Below are positions 42,156-51,553 of a stretch of 55,925 nt of DNA, one piece after another. Each line of letters starts with the position of its first letter. Positions within the stretch are counted from its first letter, which is position 1. Under the pieces are notes generated by a model, which did not search any database, was not told the DNA's origin, and saw only the letters and a list, made by a program, of their open reading frames with translations. The stretch covers positions 1 to 55,925 of the forward strand of contig NZ_AEXL02000138.1 in the NCBI RefSeq assembly GCF_000242875.2, given 5' to 3'. The stretch is from Candidatus Nitrosopumilus salarius BD31. GTDB lineage: Archaea; Thermoproteota; Nitrososphaeria; Nitrososphaerales; Nitrosopumilaceae. A program made the position numbers and the translations under genes.

Positions 42156-43643
42156 ATGATTGAAAAAGTACTCATCGCAAATAGAGGAGAAATTGCTTTA
42201 CGAGTTATTAGAACTTGTAAGGCCCTTGGAATCAAAACTGTTGCAGTCTACTCTGATGAGGACTATAACTCAATGCATGTAAAACAGGCATCTGAAGCAT
42301 ATCATATTGGTGAAGCGGCACCTTCAAAATCCTATCTTAATCAAGAAAAAATTCTTGAAGTAATGATGGCTTCTGGAACAGATGCAGTTCATCCTGGTTA
42401 TGGTTTTCTTTCTGAAAATGATGACTTTGCAAGACTTTGTGAAAAAAATAAAATTATTTTCATTGGCCCAAAAGCTGATTCAATGAATCTTTGTGGTGAT
42501 AAAATGAAATGTAAAGATGCAATGCTAAAAGCTAAAGTTCCAACTGTTCCTGGAAGTCCTGGTTTAGTAACAGATGCTGATGATGCAGAAAAAATTGCAA
42601 ATGAGATAGGTTACCCTGTAATGCTAAAGTCAGTTTACGGTGGTGGTGGACGTGGAATTAGAATCGTCAATAATGATAAAGAATTGCGTGAAGGCTATGA
42701 ATCTGTAACTGGTGAATCTATTGCGGCTGTGGGAAAATCTGCAATTTTAGTTGAAAAATTTCTAGAAAAAACCAGACATATTGAATATCAATTTGCTAGA
42801 GATACTCATGGTAATGTAGTTCATATCTTTGAAAGAGAATGTTCGATTCAAAGACGTAATCAAAAATTAATTGAGCAAACTCCATCACCAATAGTTGATG
42901 AGGAGACTAGATCTCGTGTAGGTGAGCTAGTTCGTAATGCTGCTACTGCAGTCGATTATACTAATTTGGGAACAGCTGAATTTTTACGAGCAGATAACGG
43001 CGAATTTTATTTTATTGAAATAAATGCAAGATTACAAGTTGAACACCCAATCACTGAATTTGTTTCTGGATTGGATTTGGTAAAATTACAATTAGATATT
43101 GCAAATGGAGAACCAATACCATTCAAACAAAGTGATCTTAAAATGAATGGTTATGCTATTGAGTGCAGAATTAATGCCGAAGACACCTTCTTGGACTTTG
43201 CTCCGTCTACCGGACCTGTACCTGATGTAACAATTCCTTCGGGACCTGGAGTTAGATGTGATACTTATCTATATCCTGGATGTACTGTATCACCATTTTA
43301 TGACTCTCTTATGGCAAAGCTCGTTACGTGGGGTCAAACATTTGAAGAATCAAGAACTAGAATGCTTGCTGCATTAAATGATTTTTACATTCAAGGTGTT
43401 GAAACATCAATTCCACTTTATAAAACAATTCTAAATTCAGAAGAATACAAAAATGGAGAACTTTCAACTGATTTCCTTAAACGTTTTGATATGATTGATA
43501 GATTAACTACTGATCTAAAGAAAGAAAAAGAAGAAAAAAGTGAAGCTGCAATAGCCGCTGCAATAATTCACTCTGAATACTTTAAAAGTCGCGTACAAAG
43601 TAATGCTGCCAATAACTCTAATTGGAAATATAATTTGGATTGA
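42156..43643 (+). CDS. accC: Biotin carboxylase subunit
   Basis: This ATP-grasp enzyme carboxylates biotin with bicarbonate. The 495-residue protein shows the N-terminal IANRGEIALRVIRTCK, the ATP loop KSVYGGGGRGIRIV, the metal and carboxyphosphate residues in ERECSIQRRNQKLIEQTPS, and EINARLQVEHPITEFVSG. The extra C-terminal 45 residues are charged and helical. It sits 6 bp after the carboxyltransferase gene and 6 bp before the biotin carrier. Confidence 0.95.
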   Translation: MIEKVLIANRGEIALRVIRTCKALGIKTVAVYSDEDYNSMHVKQASEAYHIGEAAPSKSYLNQEKILEVMMASGTDAVHPGYGFLSENDDFARLCEKNKIIFIGPKADSMNLCGDKMKCKDAMLKAKVPTVPGSPGLVTDADDAEKIANEIGYPVMLKSVYGGGGRGIRIVNNDKELREGYESVTGESIAAVGKSAILVEKFLEKTRHIEYQFARDTHGNVVHIFERECSIQRRNQKLIEQTPSPIVDEETRSRVGELVRNAATAVDYTNLGTAEFLRADNGEFYFIEINARLQVEHPITEFVSGLDLVKLQLDIANGEPIPFKQSDLKMNGYAIECRINAEDTFLDFAPSTGPVPDVTIPSGPGVRCDTYLYPGCTVSPFYDSLMAKLVTWGQTFEESRTRMLAALNDFYIQGVETSIPLYKTILNSEEYKNGELSTDFLKRFDMIDRLTTDLKKEKEEKSEAAIAAAIIHSEYFKSRVQSNAANNSNWKYNLD

Positions 43644-43649
43644 TGATTA

Positions 43650-44162
43650 ATGGATTACAAAATAACTGACATTGAAAAATCCTTTGATGGTAAGATTGTA
43701 GAAAATCTTGGAAACAATGATTATGTAATTAAGATTAATGATAATGAACATAAATTAAAAATCATATCCATGAATTCTACTGGAATTGAATTCATTTTGA
43801 ATCAAAAATATCACAAAGCAAAATATCTTGATCAATCAACTAACGAAATAAATATTGTAATTGACAATGTTCCTATTACAATTAATCGTCACACTCACTT
43901 TGATGAAGTTGTCTTCAAACATTCTGGCGGAGCTGGTGCTGGAAATGCACAATTATCATTGAAGAGTCAAATTCCTGGCAAGGTCGTATCAATTTCTGTT
44001 GCTGAAGGTGATTCTGTAAAGAAAGGCGATGTGATTTGTACATTAGAATCAATGAAAATGCAAGTATCAGTAAAAGCACACAAAGATGGAGTTGTCAAAT
44101 CCATAAAAATTAAAGAGACTGCAACTGTAGCCAAAGGCGACCCAATAGCTGATATAGAATAA
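43650..44162 (+). CDS. Biotin carboxyl carrier protein
   Basis: This 170-residue carrier subunit has a unique beta-rich N-terminal domain (about 1-90), a short Gly/Ala hinge (HSGGAGAGNAQ) and a C-terminal biotinyl domain (about 103-169) with biotin attachment at Lys136 in LESMKMQ. It is the third gene of the carboxylase operon. Together the three genes make a complete biotin-dependent acyl-CoA carboxylase. Confidence 0.93.
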   Translation: MDYKITDIEKSFDGKIVENLGNNDYVIKINDNEHKLKIISMNSTGIEFILNQKYHKAKYLDQSTNEINIVIDNVPITINRHTHFDEVVFKHSGGAGAGNAQLSLKSQIPGKVVSISVAEGDSVKKGDVICTLESMKMQVSVKAHKDGVVKSIKIKETATVAKGDPIADIE

Positions 44163-44173
44163 AAATAATTTCC

Positions 44174-44638
44174 TTATTTCAGGAAATTTTTAATCTCTTC
44201 ATAGTTTGGTTCTTTTAATGGATCTTCTGAAACCCATTTGTAACCAATTTTTCCATCTTCGTTAATAACAAAGACGGATCGTTTTGCGGCATTGTATCCT
44301 TTAATGTGAAGTAAATCCGGCATTAATATTCCATAATCACGAATTGTTTTACTACTATAATCTCCCAATAGTGGAAAATTAAAGTGATTTTTTTCTGCAA
44401 ATGCTTTATTTGCAAATGGGCCGTCATTACTGATTGCCACAACTTTTGCACCTAGATCAGATATCTCCTTCCACGAATCTCTAAAATTACATAGTTCGTT
44501 TTCGCAAACTGGAGAACTTGCAGCAACTATGAATGATAAAACTATTTTTCCGCCTTTATAGTCATCCAAAGTTCGCATCTTCAATTCTGTATCTGGAAGC
44601 TCAAAATTAGGAGCAATGTCTCCAATATTCAATGACAT
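44174..44638 (-). CDS. Peroxiredoxin (Bcp/Tpx-like)
   Basis: This thiol peroxidase reduces H2O2 and organic peroxides. Starting at the ATG at 44638 gives 154 residues (MSLNIGDIAPNFELPD), with peroxidatic Cys45 and nearby Cys50 in SSPVCENELCNFRDSW. This C-x4-C spacing suggests an atypical 2-Cys enzyme. The frame is open to 44773, but the extension would overlap nuoA and lacks family residues; a TTTATAGA box about 24 bp before 44638 supports the shorter form. Confidence 0.9.
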   Translation of the reverse strand: MSLNIGDIAPNFELPDTELKMRTLDDYKGGKIVLSFIVAASSPVCENELCNFRDSWKEISDLGAKVVAISNDGPFANKAFAEKNHFNFPLLGDYSSKTIRDYGILMPDLLHIKGYNAAKRSVFVINEDGKIGYKWVSEDPLKEPNYEEIKNFLK

Positions 44639-44720
44639 GATCGCTGTTTGACAATGTTCTATAAAGGACTTTAGAAAAATAATTTTTTTAGAAATTGATC
44701 TAAAAAAGGAAGAATACCTT

Positions 44721-44726
44721 TTTATA
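44721..44726 (+). promoter_or_regulatory. TATA box of the nuo operon
   Basis: TTTATA within CCTTTTTATAC is centred about 27 bp before the nuoA TTG at 44751. This would make the operon mRNA nearly or fully leaderless. Confidence 0.55.
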
Positions 44727-44750
44727 CAAAAATTAGGGTCAAAAGATGAA

Positions 44751-45125
44751 TTGGTCGGGGAATTAGCGGGCAATTATAGTACCGTTGTATTGATGTTTGG
44801 TTTTGCTATAGTAGCAATGGCTCCAGCGTTAGTTATTTCAAGAATGCTTTCTCCTCGAAAACGAAGTAATCCTGTTAAATTTTTGCCAATGGAATGTGGT
44901 CAAGTTCCATCTGGAGAGGGAAGAACTCATTTCATGATGCAGTACTATCCTTACATTCTGATGTTTGTTGTCTTTGATGTGATGGCAATATTCTTGTATG
45001 CTTGGGGTAGTTCTCTTTTGGAAATTCCAAAGATTGCAACTTTACCGATGATGGGCTTTTTAGGAATTATGTTTGGTGCAATGGCATTTGCATTGTATCA
45101 ATCAGGGAGACGAAGAATATGGTAG
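44751..45125 (+). CDS. nuoA: Complex I subunit A
   Basis: This small membrane subunit lies at the quinone channel of complex I. The 124-residue protein has three hydrophobic helices and the conserved loop KFLPMECGQVPSGEGRTHFM with its Cys, between helices 1 and 2. The start is TTG; an ATG 5 nt upstream is out of frame. It leads the eleven-gene nuo run. Confidence 0.92.
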   Translation: MVGELAGNYSTVVLMFGFAIVAMAPALVISRMLSPRKRSNPVKFLPMECGQVPSGEGRTHFMMQYYPYILMFVVFDVMAIFLYAWGSSLLEIPKIATLPMMGFLGIMFGAMAFALYQSGRRRIW

Positions 45126-45165
45126 TTTTTTATATAAATTGTATTTACGAGGGTAGGGGATAAGA

Positions 45166-45690
45166 TTGCTTAAAGACTTAGTTACACCAGAAAATGCAAA
45201 TGTCTTTGTAGGAAAATTAGGAGATATTTTAGAAAGAGCAATTGATAAACCCCTGGGCTATGCCATTAATTGGGGTAGAATTTGGTCATTATGGCCAGTA
45301 CACATTGAAACAGCTTGTTGCAGTGTAGAATTTGGCGCAGCATCAAGTCCTAGATATGATGTTGAAAGATTTGGTATCATTGAAGCATTTGGTTCACTTA
45401 GACAATGTGATCTTGTAGTTGTTCAAGGAACTATTACAAGAAAAATGGCACCACGCCTCAGATTAGTTTATGATCAAATGCCAGAGCCAAAATATGTGAT
45501 TGCTATGGGAGCATGTGCAATTACTGGCGGACTATATTTTGATTCATACAATGTACTTCCGGGAATTGACGGAGTGATTCCAGTTGATGTTTATGTTCCA
45601 GGTTGTCCACCTAGACCTGAAACTCTAATTCAAGGATGTATGTTACTACAAGAAAAAATTAAGAGAATGAAGGCTAGGAAGTTTGTATAA
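45166..45690 (+). CDS. nuoB: Complex I subunit B
   Basis: This subunit holds the terminal 4Fe-4S cluster N2 that reduces quinone. The 174-residue protein has the tandem Cys ligand pair in ETACCSVEFGAASSPRYDVE, then MGACAITGGLYFDSYN and PGCPPRPETLIQG. The start is TTG after a G-rich ribosome-binding stretch (GAGGGTAGGGG). A TTTATATAA box just after nuoA may give a second promoter. It overlaps nuoC by 1 nt. Confidence 0.96.
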   Translation: MLKDLVTPENANVFVGKLGDILERAIDKPLGYAINWGRIWSLWPVHIETACCSVEFGAASSPRYDVERFGIIEAFGSLRQCDLVVVQGTITRKMAPRLRLVYDQMPEPKYVIAMGACAITGGLYFDSYNVLPGIDGVIPVDVYVPGCPPRPETLIQGCMLLQEKIKRMKARKFV

Positions 45691-46271
45691 TGAGTTCTGA
45701 TTCTGAAAAACCTAATGCAGATGAAACTCCTGAAGTAAAATCAACACCGCCTGCAACAAAAAAACCCGAAGTCGAATTACCAGCATTTGAAAAGAGCATT
45801 TCTGATAAAATTGTTGAAAAGTTTGGTGATAAAGTCGAAGTTACATTTGTCAAAGAAGACAGGGTTGGAATTAAGGCTGGTAGAGAAAATGTCCATGATG
45901 TTGCTGAATTCATTCGTGATGCCCTAAACTATGATCATGTGGAATCTGTTTCAGGCGTAGATTATCCTCAAGATAAAGAAATTGAGGTTGTGTATCATAT
46001 AGGATCTTATTCTGATTCTTCATTAGCAAGACAAATTCTTGTTTTATCAACTAGAGCTCAAAGAGAAGAAAACCCAATTCCTGGAAATGATGCAACTAAA
46101 CTTCCTACTCTTAGAGATATTTTTTACAGCGTAGAATTTCATGAAAGAGAAGTTTTTGAAATGTTTGGTGTTTTCTTTGAAGGCCATCCTGATAATAGAC
46201 GATTACTTTTGCCAGAAGACTGGGCAGATTTACCTCCACTTAGAAAGGACTTTGCAATAAAGGGAAGATAG
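45690..46271 (+). CDS. nuoC: Complex I subunit C
   Basis: This is a peripheral-arm subunit of 193 residues. A variable Pro/Glu-rich N-terminal tail of about 35 residues precedes the conserved domain, which ends with the family signature VEFHEREVFEMFGVFFEGHP and LLLPEDW. It begins on the last base of the nuoB stop and ends 2 bp before nuoD. It is not fused to nuoD. Confidence 0.94.
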   Translation: MSSDSEKPNADETPEVKSTPPATKKPEVELPAFEKSISDKIVEKFGDKVEVTFVKEDRVGIKAGRENVHDVAEFIRDALNYDHVESVSGVDYPQDKEIEVVYHIGSYSDSSLARQILVLSTRAQREENPIPGNDATKLPTLRDIFYSVEFHEREVFEMFGVFFEGHPDNRRLLLPEDWADLPPLRKDFAIKGR

Positions 46272-46273
46272 AG

Positions 46274-47410
46274 ATGACCGGAGAATTACCACCTGGATTA
46301 GCACTCCAAAAAGTTGACGAGAGAATAATGACTCTCAATGTTGGACCTCAACATCCTGGCTCTGGTCATATGAGAATTATTGTTCAAATTGACGGTGATT
46401 ATATTGTTGCATGTGATCCTGATCCTGGATATGTTCACCGTGGAGAAGAAAAGATGGCTGAGTATAGAAATTACATTACAAATATTCCCCATTTAGAAAG
46501 ACCAGTAATTCATGATTCTTGTAATGTATTGTATCCATATGTTTTAGGAGTTGAAGAACTTGTTGGAATTGAAGTTCCTGAACGTGCAAAGTATGTCAGA
46601 GTCATTGCGTCTGAACTGAACAGATGTATTTACACAATGTACTGGCTTGCAATTTATGGTATCTTTTTAGGACACTCTACCATGTTTATGTGGCCAGCAG
46701 GAGATCGTGAACTCTTAATTGATCTTATGGAAAAAATGACTGGTGCAAGAGTAACTCATGCACATTTTGTTCCAGGTGGAGTAAGAAATGATTTACCACC
46801 AAACTTTGAAGATGTTTGTTTACGTCAAGTTAATTATTTTGAAAAACGTATCAAAGAATACTCTGCTGTATTTTATGATAATCCAATTCTAATTGCTAGA
46901 ACTAAAGATACTGGTATACTTTCTCGTGAAGATGCAATAAGACTTGGAACAACAGGTTCTGTACTTCGTGCAAGTGGAGTTGATTATGATCTTAGGAAGA
47001 AGGAACCATATGATGTCTATGAAGAATTAGACGTTCACACTAATGTGATGAAAGAAGGTGATTCTTATGCAAGATCCAAAGTACCATGGCTTGACATGAT
47101 GGAAAGCTGTAACATTATTAGGCAAGCATTACAAAAAATGCCAAAGTCTGGTTCTGTTAGAACGAAACTAAAACCTAATCCAAAAGGAAAGGGACTTGAT
47201 TCAGTATACAAACGTGTAGAATCAGGTAGAGGATCACTAGGTTGCTATATTGTCTCTGATGGAAAAACTGAACCGTACAGACTAAAGATGAGTGTTGGAT
47301 CATTTAGAAATTTAATTGCATTGCCATATCTTCTCAAAGGCGAAAAACTTGGTAACATGCCATCAGTTTATTGGAGTCTTAATTATTGGCCAGTGGAGGC
47401 AGACCGATAA
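46274..47410 (+). CDS. nuoD: Complex I subunit D (49-kDa homologue)
   Basis: This peripheral-arm subunit forms the quinone pocket with NuoB. The 378-residue protein shows NVGPQHPGSGHMRIIV with the conserved His, DPDPGYVHRGEEKMAE, ASELNRC, HFVPGGVRNDLPP, and the closing segment VGSFRNLIALPYLLKGEKLG. Nickel ligands of hydrogenases are absent, as expected for complex I. Confidence 0.96.
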   Translation: MTGELPPGLALQKVDERIMTLNVGPQHPGSGHMRIIVQIDGDYIVACDPDPGYVHRGEEKMAEYRNYITNIPHLERPVIHDSCNVLYPYVLGVEELVGIEVPERAKYVRVIASELNRCIYTMYWLAIYGIFLGHSTMFMWPAGDRELLIDLMEKMTGARVTHAHFVPGGVRNDLPPNFEDVCLRQVNYFEKRIKEYSAVFYDNPILIARTKDTGILSREDAIRLGTTGSVLRASGVDYDLRKKEPYDVYEELDVHTNVMKEGDSYARSKVPWLDMMESCNIIRQALQKMPKSGSVRTKLKPNPKGKGLDSVYKRVESGRGSLGCYIVSDGKTEPYRLKMSVGSFRNLIALPYLLKGEKLGNMPSVYWSLNYWPVEADR

Positions 47411-48709
47411 ATGTCAGTTATTGCACCAAAATTCAAACTAAGTGAGTTTATCAAATCATTATTAGATAATGCATTTTGGGCTGTTCTAATTCTATCTTTG
47501 ATTGGTATCCCAGCAGTTTTCATTGTTTTATTCTTCATTGAAATGCCTGTGATTAATGGTGAAATACTTACACCATTTCTTGCATTAACTTGGATTGCAG
47601 ATCCGTCTCGTACACTTCCAATAGTCAAAGCCTTCATGGCTACTGATATTTTTAGAGTGATGGTTTTTCCAGGATTTGGATTTGCTGCATTACTAGCTGC
47701 TGGAACAATATTTATTGAAAGAAAGATGCTTGCAAAATTACAATTAAGAGTTGGACCATTTTACTGTGGAAAGTTTGAAGGTATCTTACAATTAATGGGA
47801 GATGGGTTGAAATTAATTTCAAAAGAAATCATCATCCCTGCAAAGGCTGATAAACCTATTTTCTGGGCAGCTCCAGTATTATTTGTTGCAGCCGCAGCCG
47901 CATTTGTTGCGTTAATTCCTGTGGCTCCTGGTTGGGTAGTTGCAGATGTAGATTTGGGATTACTTGGTGTATTTGCAGTAATTGGATTTTTCCCAATCAT
48001 TACTATTCTTTCTGCTTGGTCTGCAAATAGTAAATTCCCATTCATTGGTGGTATCAGAGCTTTATTCCAAATGGTCTCATTTGAAATCCCTTTGATCTTG
48101 TCTTTATTGGGGGTTGTAATGCTAACAGGATCTCTTAACTTATCTGAAATTGCTGCAAGTCAATCTAGTTTCCCATGGATTGTATTTTTACCAATAGGCG
48201 CTATTGTTTTCTTCATTACTATGCTTGCAGAGCTAGAAAGAATCCCATTTGATTTGCCAGAAGCAGAAAGTGAAATTGTAGCTGGTTGGCTAACAGAATT
48301 ATCTGGAATGATGTATGGACTTGTACAATTAGGAACTTATCTGAAACTTTATGCGTTTGCAGCATTGTTTGTTGTCTTATTCCTTGGTGGTTGGAATGGC
48401 CCAATGGTTGTTCCTCCATTCCCAGCTGAAATTCTTACTGAAGGAATTGTTATGGGACCAATCACTGCACACATTCCAGGATTACCATTATTTACACAAG
48501 AGATGCTTAATGGAACCCTTTGGTTTGTTCTCAAAACAGTAGCTGTCATATTCTTCATATTATTACCAAGAGGAGTTTTCCCAAGAATCAGAGTTGACAT
48601 GTTATTGAATCTTGGATGGACTAAACTAATTGGCCTTGCTTTCGTTAACATCTTTATTGCACTTGGATTGCTTTACGCTGGAGTGCTAGGACCAGGAGGA
48701 TTACAATAA
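47411..48709 (+). CDS. nuoH: Complex I subunit H
   Basis: This membrane subunit links the quinone site to the proton pumps. The 432-residue protein has about nine helices and the conserved loops FIERKMLAKLQLRVGPFYCG, LAELERIPFDLPEAESEIVA and RGVFPRIRVDMLLNLGW. It follows nuoD directly and overlaps nuoI by 1 nt. Its first 60 residues include an extra hydrophobic segment, so it is on the long side for the family. Confidence 0.96.
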   Translation: MSVIAPKFKLSEFIKSLLDNAFWAVLILSLIGIPAVFIVLFFIEMPVINGEILTPFLALTWIADPSRTLPIVKAFMATDIFRVMVFPGFGFAALLAAGTIFIERKMLAKLQLRVGPFYCGKFEGILQLMGDGLKLISKEIIIPAKADKPIFWAAPVLFVAAAAAFVALIPVAPGWVVADVDLGLLGVFAVIGFFPIITILSAWSANSKFPFIGGIRALFQMVSFEIPLILSLLGVVMLTGSLNLSEIAASQSSFPWIVFLPIGAIVFFITMLAELERIPFDLPEAESEIVAGWLTELSGMMYGLVQLGTYLKLYAFAALFVVLFLGGWNGPMVVPPFPAEILTEGIVMGPITAHIPGLPLFTQEMLNGTLWFVLKTVAVIFFILLPRGVFPRIRVDMLLNLGWTKLIGLAFVNIFIALGLLYAGVLGPGGLQ

Positions 48710-49206
48710 TGGGAACTGCAACAGGTATTATTCGCGCATTAAACTCTGGAATAAAACACATTGCAATTAAGCGATTCACACTTCGATATCCTGAAGAGAA
48801 ACTAAAGTTTGTAGGTGATGGTTATCAATTTGATCCATCCACTGGAGTAGGAATTGCAGGACTAAAAGGTCGTCATATGCTATTCCATGATCATTGCACT
48901 GGTTGTCAGTTGTGTTCTATTGCATGTGAAGGTGTTGCTGAAGCAATTGCAATGGTAAAGGTTCCTGATCAACAAAAACAAAACAAGAAATCTATTATGC
49001 CTCAAATTGATTATGGAAAATGTGTTTTCTGTGGTCTTTGTGTTGATGCATGTCCATTTTATGCACTTTACATGACTAATGATTATGAACTATCTTCATT
49101 TTCTAAAGAAGGTTTGATTTACACTCCTGCGCAACTACAGGTAAAACCATACGTTGCACAAGATAGTGAAATCCAAATTACTAGCAGAGGTGCAACACAT
49201 GGCTGA
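48709..49206 (+). CDS. nuoI: Complex I subunit I, two 4Fe-4S clusters
   Basis: This ferredoxin-like subunit passes electrons to NuoB. The 165-residue protein has C-x2-C-x2-C-x3-C twice: CTGCQLCSIACEGVAEAI and CVFCGLCVDACPFYALYM. In the first site Glu replaces the usual Pro after the last Cys. Without NuoEFG, this subunit is the probable entry point for electrons from a soluble donor. It overlaps nuoJ by 8 nt. Confidence 0.95.
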   Translation: MGTATGIIRALNSGIKHIAIKRFTLRYPEEKLKFVGDGYQFDPSTGVGIAGLKGRHMLFHDHCTGCQLCSIACEGVAEAIAMVKVPDQQKQNKKSIMPQIDYGKCVFCGLCVDACPFYALYMTNDYELSSFSKEGLIYTPAQLQVKPYVAQDSEIQITSRGATHG

Positions 49207-49711
49207 TGCTGCATTTCTTGCATTAACAGTAATTACAATTGGATCTGCAATTGCAGCACTAGAATTAAGATCATTAATCTACGGTTCAATTGCTTTAATG
49301 GGAACGCTTGGCGGTATTGCAGGATTCTTTTTCTTGTTAGATGCACCATTTGTTGCGTTGTTTCAATTAGCAGTCTATGTTGGTTCTATTGCTGTTTTAA
49401 TTTTGTTTACTGTAATGTTGGTAAAAAGAGAATTGATATTCAAAAAAATCGAAGACAAGAGAAGAAAGTTTGCAGGAATTGGATTGATGCTTGTGATGAT
49501 GGTTGCATTAGGTGCAGTATTCCTTGATTCTGGAATCAAAACAATTACGACTGATGAGCCTGCCACTAATTTTAGAGATATAGGTACTGACTTTGTTACC
49601 TATTATTGGCCAGCACTTATCTTGATGGGATTACTTTTGACTGGCTCTGTAACAGGGGCACTAGTTTTAGCTAAACGTGAGGATGTGGAGAATGACCAAC
49701 GAGCTAATTGA
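49199..49711 (+). CDS. nuoJ: Complex I subunit J
   Basis: This is a five-helix membrane subunit. The ATG at 49199 gives 170 residues starting MADAAFLALTVITIGSAIAA, with the family segment LFQLAVYVGSIAVLILFTVM and a pi-bulge-type helix 3. The frame opens upstream at 49154, but that part overlaps nuoI and adds a non-family tail. It overlaps nuoK by 20 nt. Confidence 0.93.
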   Translation: MADAAFLALTVITIGSAIAALELRSLIYGSIALMGTLGGIAGFFFLLDAPFVALFQLAVYVGSIAVLILFTVMLVKRELIFKKIEDKRRKFAGIGLMLVMMVALGAVFLDSGIKTITTDEPATNFRDIGTDFVTYYWPALILMGLLLTGSVTGALVLAKREDVENDQRAN

Positions 49712-49997
49712 TTTTACACTTGTGTCTGTTGCTATGTTGGCAATAGGCATTTACGGTCTTGCAGTAAAACGTAATTTTATTCGAATGCTTTTTGCAGTTG
49801 AAATTATTATCAACGCTGCAAATCTTAACCTTGTTGCATTTGGTAGATTTTTACCCCACAGTGGAGGTCAAACTTTGGCATTGTTTTCAATAGCAATAGC
49901 TGCAGCAGAAGTCGCAGTTGGACTTTCATTAATTATTGTAGCATATCGCATGTATCAAAACGTCGATATTGCAGACTTTAGGAGTTTGAAAGGATAA
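49692..49997 (+). CDS. nuoK: Complex I subunit K
   Basis: This three-helix antiporter-like subunit has 101 residues from the ATG at 49692 (MTNELIDFTLVSVAMLAIGI), preceded by a GGATGTGGAG ribosome-binding stretch. The conserved membrane Glu residues are in FAVEIIINAANLNLVAF and AAAEVAVGLSLIIVAYR. It overlaps nuoJ by 20 nt and nuoM by 1 nt. Confidence 0.93.
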   Translation: MTNELIDFTLVSVAMLAIGIYGLAVKRNFIRMLFAVEIIINAANLNLVAFGRFLPHSGGQTLALFSIAIAAAEVAVGLSLIIVAYRMYQNVDIADFRSLKG

Positions 49998-51550
49998 TGG
50001 AATATGCATTATTACAGGCAGTTTTCTTGCCATTACTCTTATCTCCAATCGCATACCTAATTGGAAGAAAAGTCGGTCCTACACCAGCAATGTGGTTTAC
50101 ATTTGCAATTCTACTATACACAACAATACTTGTAATCAACGCTGCACTTTCTGGAACAGTTGAGGAACACTATCCTTGGACTGAACAATTCGGCGAGTTT
50201 GGTTTCTTGTTAGATGGTTTGGCATCGCCATTTGCAATAATTATCTATGTACTATCTACAATTTTGGCACTTTATTCAAAACCATATATGATTCATAAAT
50301 TCCATGAACAATTTGAAGAAGAACAAAAAATCAATGTCTCTTCAAGTGGTCAAAATTCCATAGTTGAATCATCATCTCTTTCAAATTATGTTAATGCTAA
50401 ATCTGGACTTTACTTTGCACTCTATCTTGTATTTGCAATGGGTATGCTTGGAACAGTTCTTTCTACAAATCTGATTGAATTTTACATATTCTTTGAGGTA
50501 ATGCTAATTCCTGGTTTCTTCTTAGTTGCTCTTTGGGGTGATGGTCCAAGAAGAAAGATCGGTTTAATGTTCTTGTTTTGGACTCATGCAGGTGCAGTCG
50601 TTTTATTGTTGGGCTTTTTGATGATTGGTTTGACCATTGGAAGTTTTAACTTTACAGATATTGACGAATCCGCAATCCCTGCTGACATTGTTATGCTTTC
50701 GGCAGTTGCAATTTCTATAGGACTTGGTGTAAAACTGGCAGTTTTTATGTTCCATATTTGGCTTCCATATGTTCACGGTTCTGCCCCAACTCCTATCAGT
50801 GCATTATTGTCACCTGCCATGATCGGAATTGGTGCTTATGGTATTTTCAGATTAATTGTTGAATTCTTACCTTTGACATTTGCAGATCTTTCAATTTGGT
50901 TCCATATCTGGGGTCTTGTTACAATGATTTATGGTGGTGCAATGGCACTCATGCAAGATGACTTGAAACGATTACTTGCATATTCTAGTATTAGTCAGAT
51001 GGGTTACATCCTATTTGGCATAGGTTCAATATCTGTACTTGGTCTTTCAGGTGCCGAGATGATGTATGTAACACATGGTATTGGTAAAGGCATCCTCTTC
51101 ATGATGGCCGGAATTATTATTGTTAAAGTTGGAACTAGAAGCATTACAAAACTAGGAGGATTGGCAGGAAAGATGCCAATAACAGCAGTATGTGCCGTTA
51201 TAGGTGCATTAACAATAATGGGCGTTCCACCAACCAGTGGATTCATGGGTGAATGGCCTCTCTTTTTCGGAGCATTACAGACTGCAATTCAAGAAGGCTC
51301 AACAATTAGAGCTGTAACCTTTGGTTTAGGTCTTGTTGCAACTGTTCTTACAATGTCTTACATGCTATGGATGCTAAAACGTGTCTTCTTTGGAAAAACT
51401 CCCGAACATCTTGAGAATGTGAAGGAAGGAAGTTGGTACATGACAGCCCCAATGATGGTGTTGGCAGGATTCTCAATTGTAGTTGGCATTTATCCAGATA
51501 TTTTCTTGAAAACAATAATCCCATACATGAACGGAGTGTTAGGAGTTTAG
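49997..51550 (+). CDS. nuoM: Complex I subunit M, proton pump
   Basis: This 517-residue antiporter-like pump has about fourteen helices. The key charged residues are the Glu in YIFFEVMLIPGFFLVALWG, the Lys in LGVKLAVFMFHIWLPYVHGS, and the Lys in DDLKRLLAYSSISQMG. The order here is M before L, the reverse of E. coli, as in other thaumarchaeal operons that I recall. Confidence 0.94.
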   Translation: MEYALLQAVFLPLLLSPIAYLIGRKVGPTPAMWFTFAILLYTTILVINAALSGTVEEHYPWTEQFGEFGFLLDGLASPFAIIIYVLSTILALYSKPYMIHKFHEQFEEEQKINVSSSGQNSIVESSSLSNYVNAKSGLYFALYLVFAMGMLGTVLSTNLIEFYIFFEVMLIPGFFLVALWGDGPRRKIGLMFLFWTHAGAVVLLLGFLMIGLTIGSFNFTDIDESAIPADIVMLSAVAISIGLGVKLAVFMFHIWLPYVHGSAPTPISALLSPAMIGIGAYGIFRLIVEFLPLTFADLSIWFHIWGLVTMIYGGAMALMQDDLKRLLAYSSISQMGYILFGIGSISVLGLSGAEMMYVTHGIGKGILFMMAGIIIVKVGTRSITKLGGLAGKMPITAVCAVIGALTIMGVPPTSGFMGEWPLFFGALQTAIQEGSTIRAVTFGLGLVATVLTMSYMLWMLKRVFFGKTPEHLENVKEGSWYMTAPMMVLAGFSIVVGIYPDIFLKTIIPYMNGVLGV

Positions 51551-51553
51551 ATT

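Noticed and set aside
44639-44773. An N-terminal extension of the peroxiredoxin
   Set aside because: It overlaps nuoA, is unlike the family, and spans the peroxiredoxin TATA box.
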